From Flavobacteriaceae bacterium Ap0902 (GTDB lineage: Bacteria; Bacteroidota; Bacteroidia; Flavobacteriales; Weeksellaceae): DNA of 64,000 bases. Below are positions 1 through 8,093 of the stretch, piece by piece (positions within the stretch are counted from its first letter, which is position 1; each line of letters starts with the position of its first letter). Made by a program: the position numbers and the translations under genes. The notes under the pieces were generated by a model. The model searched no databases. It was not told where the DNA came from and saw only the letters and a program-made list of their open reading frames with translations. The stretch is from contig WTFG01000001.1 in the NCBI GenBank assembly GCA_009835005.1, positions 496,001 through 560,000 on the forward strand, written 5' to 3'.

Positions 1-1
1 G

Positions 2-706
2 ATGCCAGTTCCTTATGCCAGATTAAAACGTAATTTCATGATGAAATCTGTCGTGCAGCCCATGTTTTGTCAACAACTCGGAATTTTCTCTAAAGAAAAT
101 AATGCGGAGATTCATTCGGCATTTATAAATCAATTAAAAGAGCAAAAACGCACGGTTTATCACTTCAATGAAAGTTTAGTAGGTTCTTTCCCATTTTTAT
201 CCACTAGAGATAATTTTATTTTAAAACTGAATCAGCTCTATGAAGAAATTTATGCGAATTACAGAAAAGATAGACGCAAAGATATTCGCAGAGGAGAGAG
301 AGAGAAGTTGGAGGTTACAAATATTTTGTCTGTAGAGGAATATTTTAAGGGTTTGCTGGCTCATTCAAATTATCTAAATAAATCTACGTCAAAACTTTTA
401 AAGCAATTATTAGATGAACTTTGGGGTCGGGATTTAATTATAGGTAGAAAGGTCTTAAATCCAAATGGGCAATGGCTGGCTATGGCGATTTGGATCAAAT
501 CCTTTGATAGAAGAATTCTTCTATCTTCTGTCCGGCACTCCCAGTTTGGGAAAAGAGGTGTGGGAACAGTTTTAAGAAATGCGTTTATTAGAGAATTTGT
601 TGGGCAGCAGTTGATTTTCGATTTTGAGGGCTCTATGATACCAGGTGTCGCAGATTTTAATGCAAGTTTTGGTGCAGAGAGAAGGCAATTTCCAGTTTTA
701 AAATAG
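2..706 (+). CDS. GNAT/FemAB-like acyltransferase, 5'-truncated
   Basis: The frame is open at the left edge of the window, so the first ATG at base 2 need not be the real start. The C-terminal half looks like the GNAT fold of Bacteroidota proteins related to FemAB aminoacyl/acyl transferases: a basic stretch (KDRRKDIRRGERE), a helical middle part, then GKRGVGTVLRNAFIREF and FDFEGSMIPGVADFNASFGA. This ending is typical of proteins found in surface-polysaccharide loci. It runs convergently into the glycan genes on the other strand. The acyl donor and acceptor cannot be read from the sequence. The family assignment is moderately sure; the function is inferred from context. Confidence 0.6.
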   Translation: MPVPYARLKRNFMMKSVVQPMFCQQLGIFSKENNAEIHSAFINQLKEQKRTVYHFNESLVGSFPFLSTRDNFILKLNQLYEEIYANYRKDRRKDIRRGEREKLEVTNILSVEEYFKGLLAHSNYLNKSTSKLLKQLLDELWGRDLIIGRKVLNPNGQWLAMAIWIKSFDRRILLSSVRHSQFGKRGVGTVLRNAFIREFVGQQLIFDFEGSMIPGVADFNASFGAERRQFPVLK

Positions 707-720
707 AGGTTCATGGTATA

Positions 721-2388
721 TTAATCTCCATAAATCAAGTTAATGACATAAGCGATATGCAGTGATTTGGCTCTATGAGCGTAAATACCACAATGATAAA
801 ACTTCTCTATACTATTTATATAGGAGAGATGGTGTTCTTGTGCTAATTGGATGGCCTTTTCATATTCTGTGGAGTAATAATTTTGCAGCGATTGATTGTT
901 TTCAAACCAATATTGTTCTGGCGTCATCGTATTCCTTAATCGGTAATTTCTAGAAAGCAGTTTTCTCCATCCAAACCGGAGTCTTAGATAAGTCGTTTGG
1001 TATCTGAATTTCCAATATTTATTGGGTTTAGCTCGTAGACTCTCTAATTCATATACTGTCCAATTAGGGTGATACTTTAATAGCCATTCTACATATATTT
1101 TCCTTCTAAATTTATTTTTATATGGAAGGCTCAATAAAAAATCTAATACATCTACATCTATAAAGGGAGATATATTATAAGATAAATATTCCAAGCCCCA
1201 AACACCTGCTGCAGCACCTCCAAATGCCCTTTCATAGAGTTTATATTCCTCCTCACTAGAATAACCTGCTATAATTTCTTTATCTAAAGCCACCTGATGT
1301 GGGAGCAAATTAGGATTTACCCTTCCAAAACTTAGATTGGGCATATTTTGTTTGGTTTTGGATAAAAATGCGCCCATGACACCGTCTCCAATATGGCCTG
1401 TATGAATAATTCCATAAGCATTGCTCCAATTCTCGTCTATTCCTCTTATCACATGTGCTGGACCAGAATATAGGGCTGTAGCACCTATTTTCTCTATCGT
1501 TTCTGGTAAATTAAATAAATGCTGTATGCTATCCAAAGCATAAAATATATGGTTAAATTGATGTTCTTTGGCTATTTGTTCTGCGATGATTTCATCTGCA
1601 TACCCAATCCTGCTACACGTGAATGTCGTTTGATTTTTAAATCCCAATGCATATCCCATGAGAATGGTAGATCTAGAGTCTAATCCCCCGCTAAGGGTAG
1701 CGTAATGTTTGTACTTATTTTCTACGTCCTTGTTATATTGTAGTTGAACCGCATTTTTAAATAAATATTCAAACTTATATAAAATCTCTTGCGTTTTGAG
1801 TTGACTATGGGGATTAGATACAAATACCTTATATCTGGATTGTGTTATTTCTTGATCTTTAAATTTGAGGATTGTCCCTGGTTTTAATCTCTTGCTGCCT
1901 TGAATCCAAGACCATTCATTGGGTAAAAAACGATAAGCCAAAAAAGCATAAATAGATTTCTCTTGTATGCGTGGTTTTAGGTTATGTTCTTTCAGGAATT
2001 TAATCATTTTAACATCTGAGTGATGAAACATCAAATGTCCGTCTTTGTGATAGATAAAAAAGTTTTTATTCCCTGTAGGATCATTGAAGAGTATTAACTC
2101 TTTTTGAACTTTGTCATAAATAAAACCATGAAATACGCCACGCAATTTGTTTAACTGTTCCGCTAATCTGTTTAAATTATTTAAGAAAAAATTCAACCAT
2201 TCTTCATCAGATTTCACGAGTTGGCTTTTATTTAGAACTACACCATCTAACCCAATGATGAACCGCTCTGTTTCTTTAAAAATCTTATCAGATTCAAATT
2301 TTTGATTGGTATCGACACCAAAAGAGAAATCTGGCGTGGAAATCGGCCAATCTTTTTTAAGCTGATTATATCCATAGAGTCCTTTCAT
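721..2388 (-). CDS. asparagine-synthase-like amidotransferase of a glycan locus
   Basis: 555 residues. The C-terminal ATP-pyrophosphatase domain carries the PP-loop SGGLDS at about 233-238, the hallmark of asparagine synthetase B-type enzymes. The N-terminal glutaminase-like part (residues 1-190, with FNDPTGNKNFF) lacks the Cys2 nucleophile: the protein begins Met-Lys-Gly. Glutamine hydrolysis by the usual route is therefore unlikely, and ammonia or another amine may be used. Such proteins are common in capsule and O-antigen clusters, where they are thought to amidate uronic acids or build amide-linked substituents. Its ATG overlaps the stop of the upstream glycosyltransferase by 4 bases, so the two are translationally coupled. 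The exact substrate is unknown. Confidence 0.8.
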   Translation of the reverse strand: MKGLYGYNQLKKDWPISTPDFSFGVDTNQKFESDKIFKETERFIIGLDGVVLNKSQLVKSDEEWLNFFLNNLNRLAEQLNKLRGVFHGFIYDKVQKELILFNDPTGNKNFFIYHKDGHLMFHHSDVKMIKFLKEHNLKPRIQEKSIYAFLAYRFLPNEWSWIQGSKRLKPGTILKFKDQEITQSRYKVFVSNPHSQLKTQEILYKFEYLFKNAVQLQYNKDVENKYKHYATLSGGLDSRSTILMGYALGFKNQTTFTCSRIGYADEIIAEQIAKEHQFNHIFYALDSIQHLFNLPETIEKIGATALYSGPAHVIRGIDENWSNAYGIIHTGHIGDGVMGAFLSKTKQNMPNLSFGRVNPNLLPHQVALDKEIIAGYSSEEEYKLYERAFGGAAAGVWGLEYLSYNISPFIDVDVLDFLLSLPYKNKFRRKIYVEWLLKYHPNWTVYELESLRAKPNKYWKFRYQTTYLRLRFGWRKLLSRNYRLRNTMTPEQYWFENNQSLQNYYSTEYEKAIQLAQEHHLSYINSIEKFYHCGIYAHRAKSLHIAYVINLIYGD

Positions 2389-3512
2389 TGGGTATTGATT
2401 ATAGAATGGTAAATTTCATCAAAACTTTTTGCTATAGCCTCTGTGGAGAATTGATTATGAACATATTGGTGCATTTGAGCGGGATCGGCAAAATTAGATT
2501 TTTGTAATACTTCTTCCATTGCAAGAACCAAGGAGTCAATATCTTTGGGTGCAATAATTAGCCCAAAATTAGATGGAAAGAATTCATTTATTCCGCCTAC
2601 ATCGGTTGCAATCACGGGCGTGCCAGTAGCAAAAGACTCTGTGATGACACAAGGTTGATTTTCCTTATTGCTGAACAATATAAAAGCATCTGCCTCTCTC
2701 ATTTTAGCTGCTACTTGATGATGGTCTAAGGCGCCAAAATAGTGAATATAATTTGTGTGGTTTTCCTTGATAAATTGTTTGATAGGTGCCAAGTCACCAT
2801 TGCCACCTATATGAAATTCAAAATCATAGCCTTTCTCTGCTAATTGTTTGACTGCCTGTAACTGTCCAGAAATATTTTTGTGATGTTCTTTTAAACCAGA
2901 AACATGAAGAAACTTAAATTTACCAGGATGCTTTTTTTCTTTTTTTGGACTAAATATTTCTGTATTAACCACATTCGGTACAACGGTATAATCACCTTGT
3001 ATGCCCTGCTTTTTCATGGCTTCTACTAATTTTTGGCTCACAGGAACTATTTTAGAGGCATGCTTACCAAGCCATTGAGCGAATTTCTTTTTAATCGGAG
3101 ATAAATTACCATAATAGGCTGTGGAATGTTCTGTAATGATGTATTTTTTCTGGTTGAATATTCTTCGCATTAAAACCCAAAATAAATCATAGTGAATCAC
3201 ATGCGCATGAATGAAATCATAGGTTTCTACTTCTTTAGCACCAACAGCATAAGCCGTGTATTTTCTAAAAAAATTAAGGATTTTAAATTTTGATTTAGGG
3301 AAATAGACAATGATTTCCTTATAATGATCAGGATATGTTTGGATGTCTATTTCTCTTTTATGAATGTTGGAATCGCCAATAGCATGTAATACAGTCACGT
3401 TATGCATTTTACTTACTGCCTTGGCATGACGCTGTACAAAATCACCATTGAACCTATGAATCCTAGAGGGGAACCATGAGGATACAAATAATATGTTAAA
3501 AGGCTTAATCAC
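2385..3512 (-). CDS. family 4 glycosyltransferase
   Basis: 375 residues with the GT-B fold layout of GT4 enzymes. The N-terminus has the Bacteroidota form FVSSWFPSR. The C-terminal nucleotide-sugar domain has the EX7E motif (E-NQPCVIT-E), followed by SFATGTPVIATDVGG. There is no membrane segment or signal, so it should act at the inner face of the cytoplasmic membrane, adding a sugar to a lipid-linked glycan. It overlaps the flippase gene upstream by 8 bases and the asparagine-synthase-like gene downstream by 4, so all three form one operon. Donor and acceptor sugars cannot be deduced. Confidence 0.88.
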   Translation of the reverse strand: MIKPFNILFVSSWFPSRIHRFNGDFVQRHAKAVSKMHNVTVLHAIGDSNIHKREIDIQTYPDHYKEIIVYFPKSKFKILNFFRKYTAYAVGAKEVETYDFIHAHVIHYDLFWVLMRRIFNQKKYIITEHSTAYYGNLSPIKKKFAQWLGKHASKIVPVSQKLVEAMKKQGIQGDYTVVPNVVNTEIFSPKKEKKHPGKFKFLHVSGLKEHHKNISGQLQAVKQLAEKGYDFEFHIGGNGDLAPIKQFIKENHTNYIHYFGALDHHQVAAKMREADAFILFSNKENQPCVITESFATGTPVIATDVGGINEFFPSNFGLIIAPKDIDSLVLAMEEVLQKSNFADPAQMHQYVHNQFSTEAIAKSFDEIYHSIINTQ

Positions 3513-4758
3513 ATGCGTTTTTTAGGTACCAAAAGAAATAAATCACATTCAGGATGCTAGATATAATAAGGCAAATGCAAGTCGCCCAAGCGGCCCCGAT
3601 TAACCCAAATTTAGGAATAAGTATTAAATTTAAAAAAATAGAAAGTATCAAGGTAATGCTTCCAATGATGGTATTGACTTTGGCGCGGCCGAATGCAGAA
3701 AACATATTCCCTAAGGGTACTCTAAACAAAATTGAAATGGAAGAAGCCACCATGAGGTATAGAAATAATTCATAAGGGCTGTATTCTTTTCCTAAAAAAC
3801 TAAAAATCCATTCCCCAAAAAAAATGGCGATAAGCATGCCTATAGAAATGATAATGGCAAACAACTTTAAAAAATTAAAATAATAGTTTTTTAAAAATGT
3901 TCTGTTCTTATAATTAGCGGCTAGTTTGGTAAAATCTGTTCTAATGAAAATAATTGGGAGTAACAAAATATTCATGGGGATAAGCGCCGCGGCACTATAC
4001 TCTGCCACTTGGGTTTCACCTAATAGGTTACCAATTAAATAAATATCAATAAAGAAAACCGTTTGGCTAACAACCCCAGAGATATTACTCAAAAACGAGT
4101 ATGACCAGAAACTTTTTTTTGTAAAATTAAAATTGAATCGGAGGTTCCATTTCGGGAAGCCATACCTGAAACTAAAGATAAGAAAGGTGATGATAGGAGC
4201 GGAAATTAGACCGATTAAATAGCCCAATGCACCAAATAAATAGGTGAGCATTACCGTGAAAATTAAAAGTGTAATGCTATAGGTAATATCATATTGTCCA
4301 TATAGTTTATTCTTATTATCCACACGCAATTGGGCAGATTGGTGCACATTTAAATATAAACCCAGAATTCTAAAAACTAAAATCCCAGTGAACAATAGAA
4401 TGGCATCTTCTTGATTCGGTAGAAATGGCAACAGAACCACTACCATTATCATAATAGCCATGGTGTTTAAAAGTCCTTGCGAGAAAGAATAATTAATAAT
4501 TTTATGTCTTTCTTCTTCGGTTTTGGCAATCGCACCATAGCGCAGCATCCCAGAGGCAGATCCTAATCCTACAAATTGACTAAAAAAGGCAATGACTGTA
4601 ATAGAATAGGTAATTTGACCATAGACTTCTTTTTCTATGGTTAAGAGAATAAAACTTTTGATTAGAAATAAAATAAGTTTATTAAAAAGTGTCGCGGAGG
4701 CTATCCAAGAGCCACTATTCGCATGAAAATCTTTAATAAACGTAATGATGCTTTTCAA
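3505..4758 (-). CDS. Wzx-type polysaccharide flippase (MOP superfamily)
   Basis: 417 residues with about 12 hydrophobic segments across the whole length, which is the size and pattern of lipid-linked oligosaccharide flippases of the MOP/MATE superfamily (RfbX/Wzx type). It begins with a short basic N-terminus and has the family-like stretch GLGSASGMLRYGA after the second segment. It should move undecaprenyl-linked repeat units across the inner membrane for capsule or O-antigen assembly. It is the first gene of the minus-strand glycan operon, and a Bacteroidota-type promoter element lies about 20 bases upstream. The superfamily is sure; the carried glycan is unknown. Confidence 0.85.
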   Translation of the reverse strand: MKSIITFIKDFHANSGSWIASATLFNKLILFLIKSFILLTIEKEVYGQITYSITVIAFFSQFVGLGSASGMLRYGAIAKTEEERHKIINYSFSQGLLNTMAIMIMVVVLLPFLPNQEDAILLFTGILVFRILGLYLNVHQSAQLRVDNKNKLYGQYDITYSITLLIFTVMLTYLFGALGYLIGLISAPIITFLIFSFRYGFPKWNLRFNFNFTKKSFWSYSFLSNISGVVSQTVFFIDIYLIGNLLGETQVAEYSAAALIPMNILLLPIIFIRTDFTKLAANYKNRTFLKNYYFNFLKLFAIIISIGMLIAIFFGEWIFSFLGKEYSPYELFLYLMVASSISILFRVPLGNMFSAFGRAKVNTIIGSITLILSIFLNLILIPKFGLIGAAWATCICLIISSILNVIYFFWYLKNACD

Positions 4759-4778
4759 AAGGTCTTTGGTTTATAACA

Positions 4779-4786
4779 CAAATGTA
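4779..4786 (-). promoter_or_regulatory. putative -7 element for the glycan operon
   Basis: On the minus strand these bases read TACATTTG, an exact match to the Bacteroidota -7 consensus TAnnTTTG. The flippase ATG begins 21 bases downstream. No convincing TTTG -33 element is visible at 19-21 bases upstream, so the call rests on the -7 element and its position in the divergent gap. Confidence 0.4.
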
Positions 4787-4877
4787 ATTAATTCTACCCT
4801 TACTTATTCTGCTTAATAGTTATTCATGGCATAAGGTCTGCATAGTTTTTGGTAGAATAACCCAAATAATATTTAAT

Positions 4878-5582
4878 ATGTTTACAAAAGATAATATTAG
4901 GCATGTATTCTTTGATTTAGACAATACCCTCTGGGATCATAGAGGGAATTCAGAGGCTACATTGCGACAAATGTTCAAGGATTATCAAATCACCGAACAA
5001 TATAACCTAGACTTTGATGCGTGGCATGAGGTGTTTTATGAAAAAAATGAATACTTGTGGGCAGAGTTAAGAGAAGGTCATATCCAAAAACAAACCTTAC
5101 GCGATAGACGCTTTGCAGAACCTTTTAAGTATTTTAAAATTGAAGATCCTACACTTAGTGAGAAGTTTGATATGAATTATCTAGAGCGCATGGCTAAAAT
5201 GAAAGGTGAAGTAGCGGGTGCCAAAGATTTATTAGAATATTTAAGTCCTTATTATACCCTTCATGTGATTACCAATGGATTTGAGGAGGTTTCTCAAGCA
5301 AAAATTGATAATGCAGAACTGTCTGCTTATATTGAAACATTGACTTGTGCAGATGAAATTGGTCTTAGAAAACCAGACCCAAGACTTTTTGAATTGGCAG
5401 CCTCAAAGGCAGGTGCTAGTAAAGAAGAATCCGTAATTATTGGAGATGATTGGATAGCAGATGTGCTGGGGGGGACGAGTTTTGGCTGGAAGGCGATTTT
5501 CTTTGACAGCCTGAATGATGGCAATCAATTAGATGGCGTCCCAAATGTGAAAAAGTTAGAAGAGATTAAACAATATTTATAA
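4878..5582 (+). CDS. HAD hydrolase, YjjG-type 5'-nucleotidase
   Basis: 234 residues. HAD motif I is FFDLDNTLWDH with the nucleophile Asp13 and the general acid Asp15. Motif II lies in HVITNGF (with a Thr), and motif IV is IIGDDWIADVLGG. The helical cap insert between motifs I and II and the Trp in DNTLWD resemble YjjG, a noncanonical pyrimidine nucleotidase that removes phosphate from modified dUMP and UMP analogues. The gene is divergent from the glycan operon. Its last bases overlap the 3' end of the convergent glycosylase gene by 6. Family assignment is good; the in vivo substrate is inferred. Confidence 0.85.
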   Translation: MFTKDNIRHVFFDLDNTLWDHRGNSEATLRQMFKDYQITEQYNLDFDAWHEVFYEKNEYLWAELREGHIQKQTLRDRRFAEPFKYFKIEDPTLSEKFDMNYLERMAKMKGEVAGAKDLLEYLSPYYTLHVITNGFEEVSQAKIDNAELSAYIETLTCADEIGLRKPDPRLFELAASKAGASKEESVIIGDDWIADVLGGTSFGWKAIFFDSLNDGNQLDGVPNVKKLEEIKQYL

Positions 5583-6143
5583 ATTATTTGGGTGGCAAAT
5601 ACAATCCGTGGTATGATCATTTACGATGCCAATGGCTTGCAAATATGCATAAACTGTGGTGCTGCCCAAAAATTTAAATCCTCTCTGTTTTAAATCTATA
5701 GAAATCAATTCAGATAAATGGGTGTTTGCAGGAACGTCTGCCATAGTGTTCCATTGGTTGATGATTTGCCTTCCATCCGTGAATTGCCAGATGTAATTAG
5801 AAAATGAGTCAAACGTTTTTTGAGTTTCAATAAAACATTGTGCATTGTGGATGGCCGCTTCTATCTTTTTGCGGTGCCGAACAATACCTGGATTATTTAA
5901 TAGTTCAATTATTTTAGATTCATCATAAAGGGCTACCTTATAATAGTTAAAATCATCAAAGGATTGCCTAAAGTTTTCTCTTTTCTTTAAAATCGTAACC
6001 CAACTCAATCCTGCTTGGAAGGATTCTAAAACTAGAATTTCAAATAAAACGTTATCATTATTCACAGGGACGCCCCATTCCAAATCATGATATTGAATAT
6101 ATAGCGGATCATCTGTTACCCAAGCACAACGAGTTGTGTTCAT
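5577..6143 (-). CDS. tag: DNA-3-methyladenine glycosylase I
   Basis: 188 residues, the usual length of Tag. The zinc-snap residues of the E. coli enzyme can be placed: Cys6 and His19 in the N-terminus (RCAWV, YHDLEWG), His177 and Cys181 near the end. The catalytic/recognition segment LVLESFQAGLSW contains Glu40, equivalent to E. coli Glu38, and is followed by ILKKRENFRQ. The enzyme removes 3-methyladenine from alkylated DNA, starting base-excision repair. Its start codon overlaps the stop of the upstream DUF4230-like gene by one base, so the two are probably cotranscribed with the lipoprotein gene before them. Confidence 0.95.
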   Translation of the reverse strand: MNTTRCAWVTDDPLYIQYHDLEWGVPVNNDNVLFEILVLESFQAGLSWVTILKKRENFRQSFDDFNYYKVALYDESKIIELLNNPGIVRHRKKIEAAIHNAQCFIETQKTFDSFSNYIWQFTDGRQIINQWNTMADVPANTHLSELISIDLKQRGFKFLGSTTVYAYLQAIGIVNDHTTDCICHPNNL

Positions 6144-6748
6144 TACAACTTGATTTTATTCTCTAATTCTTGGGCATAAGGGGTGTCGTCTTGGACTTCC
6201 CATCCATAAATTTTGGCTAATAAATAGATTTCTTCTAGGTTATATATTAATTGCTCTCTAGCCTCTACTTTTAAATTAGATAGGTTAATTGTTTTAATCA
6301 CTTCTTCAATAGCACGTTTTTTAATTCCATTGAGATCCTCATTTGTGAATTGATTTAAGGTGCTCTGTTTCATATCAAAAAACTCTATATCTGGGTAGGT
6401 TTCTACTTTTACCTCTGGAATACGTTTAATGTGTATTACTTGGTTGGCAGAGTCTATGTCTACCACCAATTCATTTAGATTATAACTGGCCTGTGCCTTA
6501 ACTTCTACCTTTAAAAGTACATTTTTATCAAAAGAGAGAAGATCTCCTAAATAAGTATTTTGGCTTTTATGAGAATAAAAATTGGCATAGGTTTGCTCTG
6601 CAACCACCATTTTATTTAGCCTTTGAATAGCATATGCTATAGTGTGCGATGCTTCACTCTTGTTATTGTCTTTGGTTTGTGATACAAAGAAATAGGTTAA
6701 AAATATACCTGCCAAAAAGATTAGCAGGTACTTTATATATGTAGACAT
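6143..6748 (-). CDS. membrane-anchored DUF4230-like protein
   Basis: 201 residues. A single N-terminal membrane segment (about residues 6-23, YLLIFLAGIFLTYFFV) is followed by a soluble domain with RLNKMVVAEQTYANFY and a C-terminal helical region rich in Lys and Glu. The arrangement and the beta-rich middle fit DUF4230 proteins, which are widespread in Bacteroidota and have no known function. The soluble part probably faces the periplasm. It lies between a thioredoxin-like lipoprotein (9-base gap) and tag (1-base overlap). The DUF name is my recognition from sequence and was not searched. Confidence 0.65.
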   Translation of the reverse strand: MSTYIKYLLIFLAGIFLTYFFVSQTKDNNKSEASHTIAYAIQRLNKMVVAEQTYANFYSHKSQNTYLGDLLSFDKNVLLKVEVKAQASYNLNELVVDIDSANQVIHIKRIPEVKVETYPDIEFFDMKQSTLNQFTNEDLNGIKKRAIEEVIKTINLSNLKVEAREQLIYNLEEIYLLAKIYGWEVQDDTPYAQELENKIKL

Positions 6749-6757
6749 GATTTTAAT

Positions 6758-7318
6758 TTAGTATGAATAATTAGGGGTTTGTGGAGTGCCATTAATGATA
6801 TCGCGAATATCCTCTTCTAAAGAATTAATTGGTGATTCCACAATTCTACCCACTTCTTTACCATCTTTTAAGAATATGAAAGTCGGAACATGGGTAATGT
6901 TATAACCTTCTTCTTCTCCATTTAGAGACTTTTTATTTCTATCCACCGCATACATGTGGATTCTATCATCTGGATATCCAGCGTAATCCATGATTTTAAA
7001 GAAGTATGGCGTTTCTCTCTTACTATCTGGACACCAAGTTCCCATAAATATTTTGATATCATAGTCCTGCAAATCATCTTTAAAAGAATCTATGGTATCC
7101 TTTTGCAAATCATAACTATCATAGTATGTGTTATACCATTCATAATCTGCAGTGGCAAAATTATCTTCGTTAATTTCTCCTTGAAGCATTTTGTTTCCGC
7201 GATCATCTATTTCTTTATTCACTAATGGTTTTTTTTCTTCCGCTTGCTGCTCTTGGCTTTTAGTTCCACAGCTAGTCAACATAAAAATGGCTAATAAACC
7301 TATTGTTAAAATTCTCAT
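6758..7318 (-). CDS. thioredoxin-fold lipoprotein with a monothiol WCPDS motif
   Basis: 186 residues. A lipoprotein signal ends at Cys17 (IFMLTSCG), so the mature protein is likely membrane-anchored in the periplasm. The thioredoxin-fold region has GTWCPDSKRETPYF in place of the usual WCxxC: the second cysteine is replaced by Ser, leaving one thiol. A cis-Pro is present in THVPTFIFLKDGKEVGR. A monothiol site suggests a role other than classical dithiol oxidation, for example reduction of mixed disulfides, or a structural role. It heads a minus-strand operon with the DUF4230-like gene and tag. Confidence 0.8.
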   Translation of the reverse strand: MRILTIGLLAIFMLTSCGTKSQEQQAEEKKPLVNKEIDDRGNKMLQGEINEDNFATADYEWYNTYYDSYDLQKDTIDSFKDDLQDYDIKIFMGTWCPDSKRETPYFFKIMDYAGYPDDRIHMYAVDRNKKSLNGEEEGYNITHVPTFIFLKDGKEVGRIVESPINSLEEDIRDIINGTPQTPNYSY

Positions 7319-7347
7319 AGTATAGTTTTTAAAAGTATTAATCTATG

Positions 7348-7378
7348 CAAATATTTAGCCTAAATATAAATTATCAAA
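7348..7378 (-). promoter_or_regulatory. putative promoter of the thioredoxin-like lipoprotein operon
   Basis: On the minus strand, TTTG (7375-7378) is followed by 19 bases and AATATTTG (7348-7355). This is one mismatch from the Bacteroidota consensus TTTG-N19-TAnnTTTG. The start codon is 30 bases downstream of the -7 element. Confidence 0.55.
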
Positions 7379-7436
7379 ATTTTTGTGGTGTTTTTTAATC
7401 TAGAAAGAAAATATTTTGGGTGTGTAAATAGAATAA

Positions 7437-7467
7437 TTTGTATAAGGTTTAGTAAATATTAACTTTG
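7437..7467 (+). promoter_or_regulatory. Bacteroidota-type promoter of ruvA-sprA
   Basis: TTTG at 7437-7440, a 19-base spacer and TAACTTTG at 7460-7467 match the TTTG-N19-TAnnTTTG consensus exactly. The predicted leader before the ruvA TTG start is about 27 bases. It is the best-formed promoter I found in the window and should drive ruvA and probably sprA. Confidence 0.7.
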
Positions 7468-7500
7468 TTTATTGTAAATTTAATATAATTTTCGGAAATC

Positions 7501-8082
7501 TTGATTGCACAACTTAAAGGACGTTTGGTAGAGATATACGCATCTCACGCTATAATAGATTGTAATGGGGTAGGATATCATGTCCACATTAGCCTCAATA
7601 CGTATGCAGCTTTAGAGAAGAAAGATGAGGTATTGATCTATACGCATCATTTGGTTAGAGAAGATGCACAATTATTATATGGTTTTGGTACTAAATCAGA
7701 ACGTTCTGTTTTTGAGAAACTTATTAGTGTGAATGGGGTGGGACCATCCTCTGGGATGATGATGCTTTCTACCTTGGAACCTGCAGAAATATTTTCTGCC
7801 ATTAGTGAAGGTGATGATAAAACCTTACAGTCTGTGAAAGGCATAGGTGCCAAAACTGCGCAAAGAATCATTATAGATTTAAAAGATAAAATAGAAAAAT
7901 TAGATGATGTTTCATTTAGTTCTAGTAAATCAGAAAATAAAATTAAATTAGAAGCGTTAAGTGCTTTAGAGGTTTTGGGTATTTCTAACAAGCAATCAGA
8001 GAAGTATGTGCAGCAATTAATAAAAGATAACCCGCGTATTACCCTAGAAGAAGTGATTAAATCAACTTTGAAAAAGATTTGA
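7501..8082 (+). CDS. ruvA: Holliday junction branch migration protein RuvA
   Basis: 193 residues, normal for RuvA. The N-terminal OB fold begins MIAQLKGRLVEIY with a TTG start, the only start that gives the full conserved N-terminus. Two helix-hairpin-helix motifs follow (FEKLISVNGVGPSSGMMML and LQSVKGIGAKTAQRII), then the C-terminal domain III that contacts RuvB. RuvA binds four-way junctions as a tetramer and loads the RuvB motor. The ruvA-sprA order is conserved in flavobacteria. The stop codon overlaps a possible TTG start of sprA in the bases TTGA. Confidence 0.96.
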   Translation: MIAQLKGRLVEIYASHAIIDCNGVGYHVHISLNTYAALEKKDEVLIYTHHLVREDAQLLYGFGTKSERSVFEKLISVNGVGPSSGMMMLSTLEPAEIFSAISEGDDKTLQSVKGIGAKTAQRIIIDLKDKIEKLDDVSFSSSKSENKIKLEALSALEVLGISNKQSEKYVQQLIKDNPRITLEEVIKSTLKKI

Positions 8083-8093
8083 ATTTGAAGCAA

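Noticed and set aside
370-714. Open frame opposite the first gene
   Set aside because: It is antisense to a gene with clear protein-family features and shows atypical composition.
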